This document shows positions 31,465 to 46,630 of a DNA stretch of 64,000 bases, piece after piece. The notes beneath the pieces were generated by a model. That model was not told the origin of the DNA and did no database searches. It saw only the letters and a program-made list of their open reading frames with translations. The position numbers and the translations under genes were made by a program. Source of the stretch: Zygnema cylindricum (Eukaryota; Streptophyta; Zygnematophyceae; Zygnematales; Zygnemataceae). The stretch lies in assembly GCA_037447655.1 (NCBI GenBank), contig JBBHKE010002640.1:794569-858568 (forward strand). The letters run 5' to 3'. The number at the start of each line of letters is the position of its first letter. Within the stretch, counting starts at the first letter, position 1.

Positions 31465-34400
31465 GACAGCGAAGTGTCAAATGATTAAGGAAAGGAGTAC
31501 GGCAGATTGGAGTTTGTAAGAGAAAAGGAACAAAGGTTTTTTGCTTACTACAGCAAAAGCTCCTTCAGGAGCTTCACAAATGTTTACAAACGCTCACAAA
31601 GTGGTAGCGATATTTGATTGTCCTGGAATAAGGCTTTTCAATGTGAGTGTGAATTGTTTGGCTGTACAGTATGATTAAAAAACGGGATTGTTCGTAAGCA
31701 AGAAAGCAAATATTTTATCGCGCGCAATGGCTTCACCAGGACGAAGGCCACACATGCAAAACAATGGATGAAAAACAGAGCTTTCTGCATCATTGGACAA
31801 AGTATACGAAAAGTAATAATACTTTTAAGTACAGTGCGCACTTTAAAAACGTTTTATTACTTTGACCAGCAACCTTTGCGGATGCGCACACACACAAATA
31901 CAGACGAACACAAAACCTGAGGGAATTACTAACTAACAAATAAAAACGCAAGCGCACCACCAACACTGCAAACCCTATTTCATTCAAGCCTATGGGCACA
32001 AAGTCTTCACCTTTCCATGCTACCCTTTATCGCCCCTCATCTTTAACGAACAATCTAAAATTTCACCATTATCTCTCCTTCAAAACGACCACCATCATGA
32101 CCTAAACCTCCTAAAAGTGACCAGTTTGTTCCAAACTAGCATCTTTCCAACCAAACAAGGAAACTTACATATCCCATCCCTTTCCCTATGACTCTTTCGG
32201 TTTGGAACCCGTACCGGTATCCAACGTAGAGTAGCAAATCCATCTAGGGTGCCTTGTTGTTTGTGGTAAGAGTTATATGTTGCGGGTGTAGGGTTTGACA
32301 ATACATTTGAAAGCATGTCCAAGAGTCTAGGCAAGTATTCTGTAAACCAACCCTCGACCGTTAAGAGCGACTAACGATTCGGTAGACGCATTTGTGTCCT
32401 TGGGTGTTACCATTAGGGTGACCTTCATCCACAAATATATACTCATACGCCCATCACCTTCACAAATTGGTCCAAATGGCTCTTCACCTTCCGTTGGTCG
32501 TGTTGGCTAACGACATTACCAATCAAGCGACCTTGCACCTACTATCATATTTTTACTTTGAGTATTATTATTACAACCCAACGGGGGAGCACACGGTGTT
32601 CATGAGAGGAGGCTAAGATCCCAACACTTTTATGTGGGGCGGTTCTAATTCCTTACTATTGGAGAGCACGCACAAAGTCTTTGTTGTTTTCGTGTCGCCC
32701 CGTCAACATTGTGGCCTTTTCCCAAGTTCCACGGCCAGTTTGGAAAGGACTGTTCACCTTAAGTCGTTATGGCAAAATTTGTTGAGGTGTTAACATTATT
32801 CGACCATTTACGCCATTCGTAGGTTTGGAAATTTATGTTTAATTTTTCTATTTGTTATACCTTTTAGCATGTAAAAGCGTGCCACCTAAAATTGTTTACA
32901 ACCTTTTACGCGATGTATTTATTGAAAAAATCCCATCCTATGGCTTCAACATTATGTTTAAGGTCCCTTGCAATATGGCTCAAGTACACATCCCTCATAT
33001 TGTTATATCTTTCTGTTGCACAACATGGATTCTCGTTTTTTTACAACGTGTTAGAGGAATATACTTATAACCATAAGAGAAGTCTTATAACATTTAAAGA
33101 CCGACGCTATCCTCTTGCAACCTCAATAAGCATTCCACGACTTTTCTTATTGCACATATTTGGTGTTGATACCAAAAAGAGTTGCAAGAATTATTTTTTC
33201 ATGTTTGCGAGCTCTTTCCATCATCATGCTGATTGGGTCGTCCTCTATGTGGATTTGGATAATGCCATCAACATGATTGGAGGTAGTTATATATTTTCGT
33301 GAATTAAAACAAGCGTTGTTACATACACACTAAATGTTATATTATGTTCGTGTTATTTAATGTGGGCTAAACTCTTTCATATATCCGGTCACAGGTCTTT
33401 TGGGTGATGTTGCCACATTATAATTTGCGACCTGCACGTGTGAAGTTAATACTACAAGGGCACTAAATTTTGCTTCGACCGACCATTAAGCTTTACGAGC
33501 GTTAACTAAGGGCATTTATTTGTACACTAGCCCAAACGCAACCTTCACAAGCACTAGCTATAACTTTTCCTTATTGCATGCGCTCCTTTATCACAAATGA
33601 AATGCGTTTTGTGGGTCTTTATGATGAAATTATTTATGCATTTCATAACTTCGCGGAGCAAAATTTTGATAATTAGTTACCAATTAGACCATATAAGTGG
33701 GTGTCTTGGTGTTCACAAGGGTCGTCGTCTGACCATCGCCTCCCTATGGGGTTTTTTATTTGCTTCTCAAGGGTAGTCGAGCTTTAGGTTGCCCCATAGA
33801 AGCCCTTTCTTATGCTAACCAATTGGTTTGTGATACATTTAGTTGTTAAATCATATCCGCCTTCATGCGGGTTTCCCCATTACTTCTTAAAAAAATGATA
33901 TTTTGAGCTTTACATTGCGCTAAAAGAGCCCATGCTTTGATATCTAAGTGGTTGGTGATACTTTGAGTGTCGTTTGGCCTCTGCCTCGCTATGGGTTTTC
34001 ACACCGCTTCTTTAAATATAGAGTATACGAGCTTTAGGTTGCCCCAAAAGGAGATTTTCTTCTTGTTAACTAAATGGTTGGTGATTCACTCTTTGAGAAA
34101 TTCTCTCACTGTGAAGAACTTCACAAGGTTTTCCACTCGCAACTGACGTTTACAATCCAAGCATGTTGTTTTTCTCAATGTCTTCCGAACTCCAGTAGTT
34201 GGCTTTATTTTTATTTGATAGTAAGAATTGTTATGAATAGCTGTTAAGTGCGTTACACCCCTTGGTTGAGCATGGCATTTGTGATTGGGCGAAGGATTGT
34301 TTGCCCGTGAACAAGCAAGCCTCCTATTTTTTTATTTTTTTTCAGACATCATCTATCTTATGTCGACTCTTCTTGTCCTTAAATTTATTTTTTTGTTTTT

Positions 34401-34922
34401 TATCAGCTATTTAATCCATATGGTTATTCAATTGCAAGTTTTGAAATGTTTCACTAATTCTATCTTAAAAACGGGCACATGATTGTAAACCATGTACACC
34501 TTTTAGAGATTTGTGAGCGATTACAAAGGTTGGTCAAAGGCCCAACCAAGATGGCAAGACATAGGGTTAATCACGAAATCGCCATACTGCCGATACGGAG
34601 TCGAGCTGCTATGTTGAAAAAGATCGGTACCCCCCTGGAAATTGGAAATTGAAAATTGAAAATAGACCAGTCCAGCTCGATACACATCACTAAAAATTTC
34701 CGGTCTAATTTACCGACGGTTAGCCACTCTATTTGCTGTCATTCCTATGCATCTGAAAGTCCAAAGCGATTCAAAGTTAAGCGAGTCCAAAATAGTTCGA
34801 ACATCAATGAATTCAAGGTGAATGTTAGCTATTAAGCTTGCTTTTCTGACAAGACTTTAAACATAGACTTCCCGTGAAGTAACCCCGCGGAAGCGTACTT
34901 TTCATGTTCTTATTGTTTATTA
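31465..34922. other. Spacer between the divergent thiolase and PUB-UBX genes; no gene seen
   Basis: The promoters of both genes lie at its two ends. The interior has no conserved protein on either strand. It looks like decayed mobile DNA, including a three-unit tandem repeat at 33.7-34.1 kb that is listed separately. Confidence 0.5.
33725..34100. repeat. About 125-base tandem repeat, three diverged units
   Basis: Each unit has a phrase like CTATGGGGTTTT or CTATGGGTTTTCAC, then a CGAGCTTTAGGTTGCCCC-like stretch, then AACC(A)AATTGGTT or TAAATGGTTGGTGAT. Copies of the middle phrase start at about 33778, 33905 and 34027. No clear coding frame. Confidence 0.7.
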
Positions 34923-35160
34923 CCAGTTGCTAAAGTACATTGAAGTTATAGGTTACATTCGTAGGTTGGCTATAGTTCTAACCAATTTAAAGTTAGAGGT
35001 AGTTTGACCTAATTCCTTGAAGAAGTGGTATACTGTTCCAGTTGCTAAAGTACATCGAAATTTTACATTCGTAGGTTGGATATAAAGTTAGAGGTAGTTT
35101 ATTTTTTTCCTTCAGAAGTGGTATTGTTCGTTCCAATAGAAAGTTAGTCTGACCTAATTA
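34923..35160 (+). repeat. About 110-base tandem repeat in the leader of the PUB-UBX gene
   Basis: Two units begin CCAGTTGCTAAAGTACAT (about 34924 and 35038) and each runs through CATTCGTAGGTTGG, AAAGTTAGAGGTAGTTT and GAAGTGGTAT. A shorter third unit (TGACCTAATT) ends just before the ATG at 35186. It lies in the promoter or 5' UTR. Confidence 0.8.
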
Positions 35161-35185
35161 GTGTGACCTAATTCTTTAAGAAGAC

Positions 35186-37973
<2,788 letters not shown>

Positions 37974-38921
37974 AGTTTTCTTAGTCAATTTTTCGCAGTC
38001 AAATTTAGAGGAGAGTCAAATTTAGAGTCGCTTGTACAGAGGTCTTTTCATTCATTAGTTTCCTTCGGTTCTGCGATCTTCTTCTATTATTGTTATTATT
38101 ATTAGTCGTATTTCGACATGACGACCTAATGTGTACTATTGGCTTCACATTTTTGATGGAGAGGGAAAGGGAGAGACGTTGTTAGTCAATCATTTGATTA
38201 TTAAAATTACTATATGATGTCACGTTCTTGAGTAATAATATATATATTTTCTCTTTTGTCAAGCATGGGTTTTGGATGTTATTTTGTTGCTCTGAATGAC
38301 ATTATTGTGTAATTAGTGTATGCGTACAATACGTTTGATGTGTAATTAACATGTGCTCAGAAAGTCACTGAAGCGAAATACACTCCCATTGCAAATAATT
38401 GGGCTGCCAGTTTCTCAATAGTCAATACTTATCAATTATCATGTCATTATATGGCTTGATCATATAATGTAGTTTTGGCCGACATGTTTTTGCATAGTTC
38501 ATGTGTTGTTTAAACTGGCTTTGCGAGTTTGACTTGGCAACGAATAAACGAAAAAAGTTGAAAAAGCCATCATAGTTGTGAGTGTAACACACTTACAATA
38601 ATATTCAAACGATCAGTGAACCAACCATCTACAGTGTACGTGACTATTGTATGTGAATTTCACTGCCATTGAAGAGAAGGTAGAACAATTTTGATTAGGC
38701 TTATGACCATACTAAAGTTGGTACATGTAGGGACATGTCATCACATGTCTCTACTGTTTTTATTTGAGCCATACCGCATTCATTTATGGCTTGTTGCAAA
38801 ATACACTGCTCATCGCTGATAGTGTAAGCTGTCAAGGAGGCGTTAGTATTAAAGCAAAACTTTTATCAATAATAGTAACTTAAGGCTGAGCGATGTGGTC
38901 GGTTTAAAGCTGCTTTTTTAA
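37974..38921. other. Downstream region of the PUB-UBX gene; no gene seen
   Basis: AT-rich spacer with a short TTATTATTATTA run near 38090. No conserved protein. It ends where the retrotransposon fragment begins. Confidence 0.5.
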
Positions 38922-40165
38922 ATGGTAATATTAACACAAGTTTGTGGTCTTCGGCAAGAAAAAGTTTCAGATGGTGAGCTAGCCTTCCAACGGTCCCTTT
39001 TGGATGCATCACGTTCTCTTAATCCGGCTGCTATCGAGGACATGCCGATGTTTTCCACTCTTGTTACGACATCAGTTGCGCGTGTTCAGGAATCCATTTC
39101 TGATCGGGTTGTCGCCACTATTAAATCCGAGCTTCTTGAGGCGCTTCCTTCCGATTCTTCGCGTGCACGCTTCCTGTCTTGTGGTGGACCTGGCTCTGGA
39201 GCTTGGCTATTGGCTGTCCCTATCTTATCTACTCTTCGTTTCACACCGGCTCAGTTCACGACGGCCCTTAGGTTCCGGCTTGGCCTCCCTCACCCACCTT
39301 TGCTTGGCTCACTCGTTTGCTCCTGTGGCCACGTTCTCGAGCCCGACGGGGTCCATTTGCTTCGTTGCTCCCACGGGGGCGAGTTGATTCGGGCGCACGA
39401 CACGATTCGAGACACCATTGCTACTATCGCTTCTGAGGGGGGATTTTCTGTTCGTCGGGAGGTCTCTCACATTATTCCTTCGCGTCGGATTGACCTTGTA
39501 TTACTTGATGGTGCGCGTCGTACATTTGGTGATATTGTTTTGGCAAACCCTACCTCAACTACAGTCGTCACCCAAGCGGCTCGGCATGTGGGAGTGGCCG
39601 CCCGTGACGCGGCTAAAAGGAAGGAGCGTGATTATGCCTGTCGCGACGCTATGGATGGCTTCATTCCGATGGCGGTCGAGATATTTGGTTGTGGGTGTGG
39701 CTTTGGACGAGTTTTTTCGTACTTGTGGTCGGCGCTCGTTCGAGAGGCGGGGACCTGGGAGCCCTTCTGTTTCAGTCGTTACTTCCTTTTTTCGTCAACG
39801 TTTTTCCGTGGCTCTACAACGGGTGCTGGCTTGTATATTACTTCGATCGTCTATTGCCGTTATGGATCGACGGCGTGTTCCAGAACTTCCTCCTCGTGCT
39901 CCTCCGAGATTCGAGGACTTACGTTGTTGCTTTCCGTAGATTTTTAGTAATGTTGGTGTTAGTTTTTTCCTTTGATGTTTTGTTTGCGGGGTTTTGGTTT
40001 TTAGGGTGATTTCGATTTCCATGCCATTTTTTCGTATTTTCGTCGGTTTTGCCTTGATTTTCCACTTTGTTTATTCCGTAGTCATGTGGGTTTTTCAGTT
40101 TTAGCAATGCTACTTCCTTTTGTTCCTATGGACTCAGATGGTTTACCATCGCGCTTTTTAATAAA
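38922..40165 (+). mobile_element. 3' half-fragment of a non-LTR retrotransposon (region after reverse transcriptase), frameshifted
   Basis: An open frame runs from 38922 to about 39690, then shifts by one base near EIFGCG. The second frame continues LDEFFRTCGRRSFERR and FFRQRFSVALQRV. The encoded region has GPGSGAWLLAVP, LRFRLGLPHPPL, a zinc-ribbon (CSCG...DGVHLLRCSHGGE), RRIDLVLLDGARR and DAMDGFIPMAVEIFG. I recognise this as the domain that follows reverse transcriptase in LINE-like elements of many plant and protist genomes. The reverse transcriptase itself is absent, so the copy is 5'-truncated. The 3' tail (about 40090-40165) matches the fragment at 2849-2925. It is much better preserved than the other fragments, suggesting a younger insertion. 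Confidence 0.8.
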
Positions 40166-41950
40166 GTCGGCCCTAAATTAAACACAGATAGCAACGAACA
40201 TTTTTTATGGCTTCCATGGAGTCCTTGTTTGCAGTGTCTAGAAAACATCTGCTTGTTGTAAAGTGTTGACATCTCTCAAAATTTTAGCTGTTACTTGTTT
40301 CTAAGTTTGGACGACCAAAGAGTGGAAAAACTTACCTCCAAAGTAGTAACCAGCCAGAAAAACAAGATTTTTCACTTAGTGTTTGTGATATTGGTTGTGA
40401 CTCCGTGAATAGATAAATTTGATGGATGAAAAAAGACCAGAAGCTACTTACGACTTGCGATATATACAAGTAGGCTTTGTATCCTTCATATTTTGCAGTT
40501 TGTGAACTGATGAAGGCATTTGAGATGCAAACACAAACTTAGCTACAATCCACAGTTTCTTTGAAGGAATTGCCATTTTCCACAATACAATACTGCAGGA
40601 AGAGCAAGTTACACACATCTCTGCAACAATTATTAATACCCGGTGTGTTTTTAGGGTTTTGAGCAACAATTGACGTTTTACTATCACTGCCAATTTCACC
40701 TTAATTTCACTAAGACTCGCTAACTAACTACCACTTTATACCCACCACATCTTCCCACAGAGGATAATAGTCCCAACGAATCTAAAACTGTCAAAAAGAA
40801 CAAAAAACAAAAAAGAACATGCAAAAAGAACAAAAAGAACATGCTTGGTCACCTTTACTGTATACTTCTTTCTTTTCATTTCATTTGCTCCCTTTTTTAA
40901 TCAAATGATACTCGATAAAACTTTAAGTCACAGAACCACATTTTCAACATCCAGCCTTGAAAAAAAAAAAAAAAACAAAAATGTTTACTGTCTAAAATCA
41001 GCTTTACAATTGAAAAACCAAAAAAAGTTTACGAAAAAAGCTGCACTAAATAATTTCTACAAAAAACTTTCGAATTTACCACAATAACATCGGAAAACCA
41101 TAATTTCTAACATACCTCTTATCAAACCCTCACACCCCGAAAGAGGAGAACTACTAAACCCTAAAAATCCTAAATTGTTTAAAGATTTCAAAGTCTCCCT
41201 CGTCATTCACAAAAAAAAACGACAAAAAAAAAAGTGCATGCTTTACAACTATTTTTATGACCGTTATTAAGACCATTAATAAGACTGGAAACCACACTAC
41301 AATCCAAAAAATGATTCATTTGCTTTTTGACTTTTGACATTTTAAGAGAACCAAAATTGACAGTTGTTCTTTCAATTTTTTTTTAACGCAGGTAAAAAAA
41401 AAAAAAAAAAAAAAAAAAGGTTTTCACGAGTTACCACTGAAGTGAATTTTTCCAACGGAATTTTTAGGCTACCGCAATAGTTTTTGGGCTCCCACGAGAA
41501 TATTTCACAATATTGATCCGATTTTTTGGTCGTTGATATTTTCACCATATAAACCACGGTATGGAAACATCCCAAATTGTTAACCATGTAAGATTTCAGG
41601 TTGTTGTTAAAATTGGAGAAGGTAAGAGTGAAATTAAAAAATATCCCAAAAAACTTTCACGTATATCTTGAAGTCTCCAGCCTTGAACAATTCCATCCAT
41701 GGACGGAGTCTGTTAGAAACCATTACTTAGGACGCAGGTTCTTAACAGGTTACTTCAGTCGCGTTCACAAGAAGATGAAAACCATATTGAAGACGAAAAA
41801 CATACAGAAGATGGAAACCATATACATGGAGTGATTCAGACAGCTCTGGTAACTGTTTTTTTTTCCCGTTCCGCAAATATTTCCGATCTGCAGTTTTTAT
41901 CGAGAGGAACAGTTTTTCCGAAAGAGAAGTTTTTATGAAGAGGAAGAAAC
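40166..41950. other. Spacer; no gene seen
   Basis: AT-rich, with poly-A/T runs at 40960-40975 and 41395-41420. Contains the 3' flank of the minus-strand gene that ends at 41951. Confidence 0.5.
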
Positions 41951-44900
41951 CTAAACGGTAGAATTAGAAGCCAAAAAGTTTTTCCAATCCTCGACTCGTT
42001 TTTTCGCGGCCCTCCATTTCTCGATTCTCGCCTTGTCTCTTGCTTCCATGGCCACTTTTCGTTCCGCAAGTTTCTTATGAACTTCCTCCTGGAAACCGAT
42101 AACGGAAAAAGGTAAAAAAGTCAGACATGGAAACACGTCGAGTGGGATAGAAATAGTAAAAGAGAGGGAAAGAGGGAAAGAGAGGGAGGGGAGGGAGGGA
42201 GAGGGAGGGAAGGGAGGGAACTTGCAAATAATTTACATGACCTATTATACTATGGCGTTACTACATCGCTCATCGTTATTAGTGTTAAAGTTTTTTTCGC
42301 CAATTAAAACATCTTTTCTTCGTGCACACTTGTCAGATTGTCAATCCAATGGTTGGTATTGGAAGGCAAGATTCGCACCGTCCTATTGGCCGTCTCCGAT
42401 TGACAATCCGACAAGTGTGCACGAAGGAAAGACATTTTAATTGGCAAAAAAACTTTAACACTAATAACAATGAGCAGTGTAGCATTTGTCCCCTAAACAT
42501 CCTCTTCAATTCTGTGACAAAAAACAGGATAAAATTTGATTTGATTCTCTCATACAAGAAAAAAAACAAAAAAAAACACATAAAACCATCAACTACCTTT
42601 AAGAAATGACAAACGCAACATTATGGCCAACATTATTACCAGCCGTTTCTAAACTCTTCCGGCTTTCTAAATTCAAACAGCAATATTAGTTTTATAGTAG
42701 ATATTACCCATCACATGTGAGTATTAAAATGTCATTTAAAAATCGCAATTAGTGGAGAACCAATTCATGCGAGTACAAACAGATTGGAGGAAAGTCAAAA
42801 CAAGTTAACAACTTCATAAGTCTAGACAATTTACAGGTTAAGTTTTGAGGTTCAAAAGTCTACATAAGTATACAGGTTCATGATTGAATACAAGTTTCGA
42901 GGATCATAGTTGTCAATACAGCTTTCTAGGTTCATAAGTCTATATAAGTTTAAAAGTTTATAATAGGGTTTTAGGATTCACTTTTGCAAATAAAGCTCGC
43001 ATTTGCATCCTCCGAAGATGTTTGCGATTTTTTACACTGCCAGCATTTGGTTGGGATGAAGGGACAGGGACCCCTTCTTCCACTTTAATTTCCACCCATG
43101 GATCTGCAAAAAAAGAAAGACAAAGAAAAAGAAAAAAGAAAAGAAAAAGAAATAGAAAAAGAAAAAGGAAAAGGAAAAGAAAAAGAAAAAGAGAACCACT
43201 TATTATGCACAACAATCGTCGATTTTATGGTACCAGTAAACTGCCCGCCGCTATTAGAGTTGATTATCAGCAGCTATTGGTTGATAAAGGATCTTCAAAC
43301 AATAACAGAGAATACAGCAACGACTGTTCACCTTCATATTTAAAATCAAACTCTTACTGAACAAAATTTTCGCTAGAACGAAACAGCTTTGCTTTCACAA
43401 AATTAACCACAATAACAAAAGGATAAACCGGAAAAGCTATGTTTACTTACATCCCCAAGATGTTTTGACACGCTTTGCAAAACCACGTTGAATATTGAGT
43501 TGCATCGCTTTTTCAAATGTTGGACTACAATATGGAGACAAGCTCTCTCGCGCATCTGAAAAATTTCAAAGAAAAAAATTGTCACATCCGCTCAAGAACA
43601 GAGGAAAGTTGTGAGAAAATAATCTAAAGTTGTGAAAAACAATTACATACCCAATGAACTTGTATTGAGGGTTTATATTAGTGTTATTCATTCCAATTCA
43701 GTTCCAAATGACGTGGCTGGTTTTGAACCGTTCAAAGAAAATAACCCTAAAAAGAAAAAAACAATTAGTGCCATTGATTCCGGTTTAGGTCCGAGGCGTA
43801 AAATGTAGGGACACCAAATTACACGGTGTATTATCAAATAACAAAGACTTATTTTAGAGTTGATAATTCTATTTCCAGTGCGAATGCCATGGATGATTGT
43901 AAAACAGCAAAAAGGCAATTGGATATCATGAGTATTGAAGAAAACATTCTTAAGAATATTGAACAAAATTAATTCAAGAAACCAAATCTCGGATTGTTTT
44001 ACATGGTACAATCGAAATCAAAATTGACAAATATTCAAAACTGACTAATATGAATCCATTTTGCTCGTCTCACAGGGCCACAGATAGCTAAAACCAAAAT
44101 AATGGTTTAACATTCACGGATCGAATATAAGTGAATAATTCCCAATTTTGTCTAGTTATTGACTTCATTCAGTTAACTGAAATTTCAGCAGAGAATACCG
44201 GTTTTTGTTTTGTCCTAAGAACCCTACAGATATGATTATTTTCAAGAGCTTTTCCTAAAAACCCTTTAAAGATAGCTTACTTCAAGGGGTTTCCCTACAA
44301 ACCCGTAAAATAAACTGGGATACGATCGTTAAGGTATTTAAATCCCTCCCCCTCCCCCCTCCTTTCCCACTGAAACGGCCATGAAAATGCGTCAAAAATC
44401 TTGCAGAGCTTCTTCATAACTCCACCACCCACCGCCATTGGAGTTGCTGAATTATTCGCGTTTACCCTTCATTGCAATTCACTGCACTAAACCATCTTTT
44501 GCCACGTGGCTCATTGTGTGCAATATACCTAGTGTTATTACACTAAAAATGATTTCGGGTGAAAAAAACAGTACCTGGAATAAGTGGAATTAGTGATTTT
44601 TTTACCCGACATCGTAAATTAATGTACTTTTTAAGTAAATGGCTCACAGTAAACCACGTGGCACGTCGCATAACATAATTCAGTGGAGTTATTTATAGTT
44701 AATTGTTAAGGCTAACAATTCACTAACTCTAATGGGGGTGTGCACAGTAATTACTACTTGCATAACAACGTGCCGCCAAACTAATTTATGTCCAGAAAAA
44801 ACGGAGTCTATACAGATAGGCTTTCCTAAAGCATTTCTGATAGAGAATACAAAATGTGTTGCCTCACTATGCACATAAAAACGCAAACTACGTACCTTTC

Positions 44901-45175
44901 GGACACAAGATTTCTACAAAAACTTTTCAAAGTACCAAGTGTTTCGAGCCATACTAAATTATAAGCGTAAAAAAAAAAAAACAAACCAAGCTCTTACCTG
45001 AAGGTGATACAAAGCGTTTTTTATTAAATTCCGGATTTAACCATAAACCTAAGCAGGGAGGCAAAAGAAAGGATGGTTGTGAAGGCTGTAATTTCTCCGA
45101 TAAAAATAAGTTTCCAGAAGAAAAAATGGTTTGAGATGGGCGGAGAGTAGCGACAATGCGTCTCGCAAAGGCCAT
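41951..45175 (-). CDS. Small protein of unknown function with a probable mitochondrial targeting peptide
   Basis: Four exons, 45175-44998, 43555-43451, 43103-42982 and 42088-41951, join with consistent phase to 180 residues. The N-terminus (MAFARRIVATLRPSQTIF) is Arg- and Ser-rich and lacks acids, as in mitochondrial presequences. The middle has RGFAKRVKTSWG and KNRKHLRRMQMRALFAKV. The C-terminus is a charged helix (EEVHKKLAERKVAMEARDKA, then RIEKWRAAKKRVEDWKNFL). Basic, small and helical: it could be a mitoribosomal or assembly protein, but I do not recognise the family. The third donor (AAAA then GTGAAT) is weak; without it the protein would end at a TAA at 42960-42958, making the last exon a separate piece. 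The last intron carries a foldback transposon. Confidence 0.6.
42264..42479. mobile_element. Foldback MITE of family A inside an intron
   Basis: 216 bases flanked by TA on both sides, forming a near-perfect hairpin with arms of about 90 bases. The left arm reads CATCGCTCATCGTTATTAG and the right arm ends CTAATAACAATGAGCAGTG. The inner arm includes CTTCGTGCACACTTGTC in both orientations. The ends match the outer element at 56331-57367 (CGTTATTAGTGT(C/T)AAAGTTT). Non-coding. Confidence 0.85.
43104..43194 (-). repeat. (AAAAGA)n tract, pyrimidine on the sense strand, at a 3' splice site
   Basis: On the minus strand about 85 bases of TTTTTC and TTTTCC repeats lead straight into the acceptor TTTGCAG of exon 43103-42982. 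A related purine tract (AGAGGGA repeats) lies at about 42160-42220 in the next intron. Confidence 0.85.
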
Positions 45176-45724
45176 ATTCTTTGCTAAAAACTGGTAAACA
45201 ATTCAGCAAATAAATTAAATAAGATAGAGTAGGAAAATATAAAGCGTTTACTAATCCTAGAAATTGGTGAACAATTCAGCAAGAATCAATAATACAGGAC
45301 AAGGATCTTTGAGTCGTATCCTGTGACCTAAAAAGTAAAAACTGTGTAAAAGACTAAAAGGTAAGACAACTGAACCGAGAGAACAGTTCTAAAGAAGGAA
45401 GAGGTTTGAGTTAATAAAGCGTTTACTTTATGCTATCAAAGTTTTTAGCAGGTCGTACGGCACGTACGATTTCCTGGGACAAATTTTCGTACCAATTGCA
45501 CTGAAACTGTACGATTTACCCTCAACATTAGGGCATATTTATTCAATGTAAATAAGTAAATTCAGTTCATGAGTTCTCCCAATTTAGACCTAAAATTCTG
45601 TAAACGTTTTGTGCTGTCGACAGCGTATTTTATTATTTATATAGTGCGGTAATAGAACAGTGTGTATTTGTGTCTGTCCTAAAGTTCTGTACTGTACTTT
45701 CATACGCCTTCGGACTGAAAATAA
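45176..45724. other. Upstream region of the small minus-strand gene; nothing else seen
   Basis: AT-rich, no conserved coding sequence. Presumably holds the promoter of the gene starting at 45175. Confidence 0.4.
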
Positions 45725-46387
45725 GGGTATGGTTACATCAGACGAAAAGTGAGGTTTAATACATAATTTTGTACTTGTCCGTACCATGCCGTACTATATT
45801 TTCGTGAGTTTTTTGAAAACAACATTACAGAAAATAAGATTACGATTCTCCAAGTATCCGGGAGAATACATCGACCGTCCGATTACATTTTGGTCTTCAT
45901 CTGCGAAGCAATCGCTCCATACGCCTCTGTATTGGTGAACCCACTTCGCGGAGGTGGGTTCACCAATACAGAACCAGTCAATTTGCTACACTTGGACGAT
46001 AGACACGTGTGTCGATGAAAAATGAAAATTTTCACACGTCCCCGAAGTCACATGCCTTCGGCCAAGGTGACCGTAAAATCTTTGCCGAAAAGAAATACGG
46101 TTTTTTCCTGAAAGTCAGCAGAGTGAAGGAGATCTCTGAGGTACATTGACGCGGTACACTTGAGAAGTACACGTACGTAATACGCAAGTACGGATTTCCA
46201 TACGAAAATGGTCGGTTTCCAAATCTTTGAAGATTTTAGAGACTTGATCGTCGACCTACGTGGAGCCACTCAAATCAGAACACGTATAAACTTATTTACA
46301 GACGATACGCGATGTAACCGAGGCCTCTGTAATACATAAATTTTGCTGTCCGTACTATTACAGAGACCTCCTGATGTAACCATACCC
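45725..46387. mobile_element. Non-autonomous PIF/Harbinger-like TIR element
   Basis: Perfect 17-base terminal inverted repeats: GGGTATGGTTACATCAG at 45725-45741 and its complement at 46371-46387. Both ends are flanked by TAA (45722-45724 and 46388-46390), the TWA-type 3-bp target site expected for PIF/Harbinger. No transposase frame. A perfect 18-bp hairpin lies inside at 45927-45971. Confidence 0.7.
45927..45971. repeat. Perfect 18-bp inverted repeat with 9-base loop
   Basis: Left arm CTGTATTGGTGAACCCAC (45927-45944), right arm its exact complement (45954-45971). Much less decayed than its surroundings. Confidence 0.95.
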
Positions 46388-46630
46388 TAATGCGTAGGGG
46401 GGTCTTTTACCGTAGATCAAAAGTGCGAAAACGTGTGATAACGGTATATCTGGTCCTGTCACCCCTTATTGTACTCATATAATACCTGTACAAAACATAA
46501 AATTCACCTAGTATACGGATCTACAAGATTTAGCATTTATATTCGTTTTCGCACTTTTTATCTGTGGTCACTATGCGTAACGATTGTGTTGGATTTAAAT
46601 GGTACCCCCTAAACTTGCAATCGTTTAAAC

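Noticed and set aside
32852-33302. Overlapping frames of 72 and 136 codons
   Set aside because: No family resemblance; lies in decayed spacer DNA without splice or start context.
43022-43360. Lys/Arg-rich frames across the AAAAGA repeat
   Set aside because: Low-complexity read-through of an intronic tract, antisense to a better-supported gene.
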